From the NCBI RefSeq assembly GCF_003626695.1, contig NZ_RBAH01000034.1, forward strand, positions 1 through 50,138: DNA of 50,138 bases, in the 5' to 3' direction. Numbering within the stretch: position 1 is the stretch's first letter; every line of letters starts with the position of its first letter. Below are positions 49,201-50,138 of the stretch, piece by piece. The notes below the pieces were generated by a model. That model was not told where the DNA came from and ran no database searches. It saw only the letters and a program-made list of their open reading frames with translations. This DNA is from Paenibacillus ginsengarvi (lineage in GTDB: Bacteria > Bacillota > Bacilli > Paenibacillales > NBRC-103111). A program made the translations under genes and the position numbers.

Positions 49201-50138
49201 TCTGCTCAGCGGTCAGCGCCTCGTACTGCTGACGCGCACTCGCTATCGCTACCGCATCCGCTAACGTCACCGCCGTCTTCGCGGGCAACGCAGCTAGCGC
49301 GTCCGTCACCGTCTTCGCCGTCTGCAAGTCCGCCAGCGCCGCTTCCGCTTCCGTCAGCTTGCTCACGTGCGCTACCAGCGATTTCTGCGCTGGCGTCAAC
49401 GCCTCGTACTGCTGACGCGCACTCGCTATCGCCGTCGCATCCGCCAGCGTCACCGCTGCCTTCGCGGGCAGCGCCGACAGCGCGTCTGTCACCGTCTTCG
49501 CCGCCTGCAAATCCGCTAGCGCCTCTTCTGCGTCGGTCAGCTTGCTGAGATTCGTGACCAGCGCCTTCTGCTCAGCGGTCAGCGCCTCGTACTGCTGGCG
49601 CGCACTCGCTAGCGCCGTCGCATCCGCTAGCGTCACCGTCGCCTTCGCAGGCAACGCCGCTATCGCGTCCGTCACCACCTTCGCTGCTTGCAAATCCGCT
49701 AGCGCCGTCTCTGCTTCCGTCAGCCTGCTCACGTTCGTGACCAGCGCTTTATGCGCTGGCGTCAGCGCCTCGTACTGCTGGCGCGCACTCGCTATCGCCG
49801 TCGCATCCGCTAGCGTCACCGTCGCCTTCGCAGGCAACGCCGCTAGCGCGTCCGTCACCGTCTTCGCCGCCTGCAAATCCGCCAACACCGACTCTGCTTC
49901 CATCAGCCTGCTGAGATTCGTGACCAGCGCCTTCTGCTCAGCGGTCAGCGCCTCGTACTGCTGACGCGCACTCGCTATCGCCGTCGCATCCGCTAGCGTC
50001 ACCGTCGCCTTCGCAGGCAACGCCGCTAGCGCGTCCGTCACCGTCTTCGCCGCCTGCAAATCCGCCAACACCGACTCTGCTTCCATCAGCCTGCTGAGAT
50101 TCGTGACCAGCGCCTTCTGCTCAGCGGTCAGCGCCTCA
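46220..50138 (-). CDS. S-layer-anchored protein with 61-residue repeats (5' end outside window)
   Basis: At least 1288 residues are visible and the frame continues past the right edge, so the N-terminus is missing. Order: seven full 61-residue helical repeats (DALAALPAKATVTLADATAI...YEALTAEQKALVTNLSKL) plus part of an eighth; two Big_1/invasin-like Ig domains (VSVVADGISSATITVTLRN and VPADGTTASEITVTLMD); a further beta domain; a cadherin-like beta-sandwich (SFSASLQHYSASAVSGISS); a linker; and three SLH domains at the C-terminus (HWAEETVDDMGARLVVKG, WFSGAVGKAFEYGIVSGYED, WAEAVVSEVVRANLANGS). SLH domains bind secondary cell wall polymer. It is likely a surface adhesin or S-layer-associated protein. 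Confidence 0.93.
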   Translation of the reverse strand, partial: EALTAEQKALVTNLSRLMEAESVLADLQAAKTVTDALAALPAKATVTLADATAIASARQQYEALTAEQKALVTNLSRLMEAESVLADLQAAKTVTDALAALPAKATVTLADATAIASARQQYEALTPAHKALVTNVSRLTEAETALADLQAAKVVTDAIAALPAKATVTLADATALASARQQYEALTAEQKALVTNLSKLTDAEEALADLQAAKTVTDALSALPAKAAVTLADATAIASARQQYEALTPAQKSLVAHVSKLTEAEAALADLQTAKTVTDALAALPAKTAVTLADAVAIASARQQYEALTAEQKALVTNLSKLTDAEAALADLQAAKTLTDALAALPAKATVTLADATAIASVRQQYEALTPTQKALVTNVSKLTEAESALADLQAAKTLTDALAALPGKAAVTLADATAIASARQQYEALTPTQKALVTNVSKLTEAETALADLSVVSSAHSAVTAAPVSVVADGISSATITVTLRNAKMEPIEGKQVALTASGGRSVITAVYSTTRANGEAQFTVANTAAEQVTYGAIDITDQVAIVQKALVTFVSGSVSSTMSALSASALTVPADGTTASEITVTLMDAYRNPVTGKQVSLAASGGSSVITAVYATTNSSGQALFAVTNKAAETVLFAASDVTDRIAVERTVAVSFVYGVPPIIIMKASPEEATYGPVSVSVTAAVYGQFNAVKQIKWASGSRDIGYFAGNGTELTGGSFAVQANGTYTVYVKDAAGNENAATIEIANIVPLSRNADLQQVTVSQITLTPSFSASLQHYSASAVSGISSVTVAPTAADAFAVITVNGQALRSGQESSAITLQTGTNEIAIVVTAQDGVTSKTYTITIDKQKERSPDPAPSGGGEPTDYTPQIGGAGPTGSTATPGLNDTSIRISIDGRPVEKLVKTSRQVVGGLSLGIVRFDESLLNEALANSNTGTVIGISDIAETDGVIAEFTGDMIQKLANKQAVLELQTSIGGYELPAGELNLERLREAWGRAMPLSELLIQISAEKAPEADSDAIARFAAQNGHSIVSTPVQFKVTASYKQNSLELSRFGTFVRKFLPIPSPFGPNGVATAVVLNEDGTYRHVPTAVMRRDGRDTADIHSLTNSTYALISNRVKFNDTKDHWAEETVDDMGARLVVKGMEANRFVPDSPVTRAQFAAIVIRGLGLPEDGAGNTFNDVNESEWFSGAVGKAFEYGIVSGYEDGSFRPARTITREEAFVMIARAMKLSGLRPKTADQTGGALAAFPDRDGISAWAEAVVSEVVRANLANGSAEGLEPGRNLTRAETAVLIRRLLAEAGFI
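48785..50138 (-). repeat. Tandem 183-bp repeats in the S-layer protein gene
   Basis: Units of exactly 183 bp (61 codons) repeat seven times and continue off the edge. The two rightmost are almost identical, while those nearer the Ig domains have diverged, which suggests recent expansion from the 5' side. Confidence 0.85.

Noticed and set aside
48785..50138. Possible CRISPR array in the tandem repeats
   Set aside because: The units are 183 bp, in frame and coding, without unique spacers between short repeats.

Overview
The window reads as chromosomal DNA of a spore-forming Gram-positive bacterium of the Paenibacillaceae (Paenibacillus, Cohnella or a close relative; inferred from gene content, not a database match). 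Supporting features are an SspH spore protein, MutS2 with an Smr domain, a T-box in front of pheST, strong AGGAGG-type ribosome binding sites, frequent TTG and GTG starts, a three-SLH surface protein, a PspA/DUF350 stress cluster and many short palindromic intergenic elements. No rRNA, tRNA, CRISPR array, prophage or intact insertion sequence was seen.

Layout. 1-7 kb: sspH, an SMC/ABC-type ATPase, DinB, a TIM-barrel sugar isomerase/epimerase, a secreted NTR/TIMP-like protein, a Cys-rich pentapeptide-repeat protein, and a Gfo/Idh/MocA dehydrogenase divergent from an AraC regulator. 7-15 kb: an overlapping three-gene catabolic operon (SDR, creatininase-family amidohydrolase, and a Rossmann-like protein fused to RidA), an ArsR-type regulator with an oxidoreductase and matching operators, IclR, cysK and an MFS transporter. 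15-21 kb: a zinc-ribbon/micro-ORF/DUF350/PspA/TPR envelope-stress cluster, then mutS2. 21-27 kb: a YvlD-like membrane protein, a CuA-type lipoprotein and a complete peptide ABC importer (oppDFABC order). 27.4-29 kb: an AT-rich, gene-poor stretch with a 16-bp periodic array and four short palindromes.

29-38 kb is the zapA locus, in the order pheS, pheT, zapA, cvpA on one strand. Here zapA is not the usual gene of about 85 codons. It is a 1516-codon gene in which a recognisable ZapA head is fused to a coiled coil of about 1430 residues, and the centre of that coil (residues 260-1124) is built from 78 eleven-residue (hendecad) units. This is the most unusual object in the window. The polX gene that normally sits between cvpA and mutS2 in Bacillus is absent here, and the two are separated by the peptide importer and the AT-rich stretch.

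38-50 kb: an EamA exporter behind a translationally coupled 22-codon leader ORF, an iron (Fur)-type promoter reading into a 13-codon ORF and then a 76-aa protein, a copper-amine-oxidase-N/DUF3221 lumenal protein, a DUF1697 protein, a PadR regulator overlapping an FtsW/RodA-type (SEDS) gene, three small-molecule-modifying enzymes (nucleotidyltransferase, GNAT, APH), and the C-terminal part of a large S-layer-anchored protein made of 61-residue repeats that runs off the right edge.
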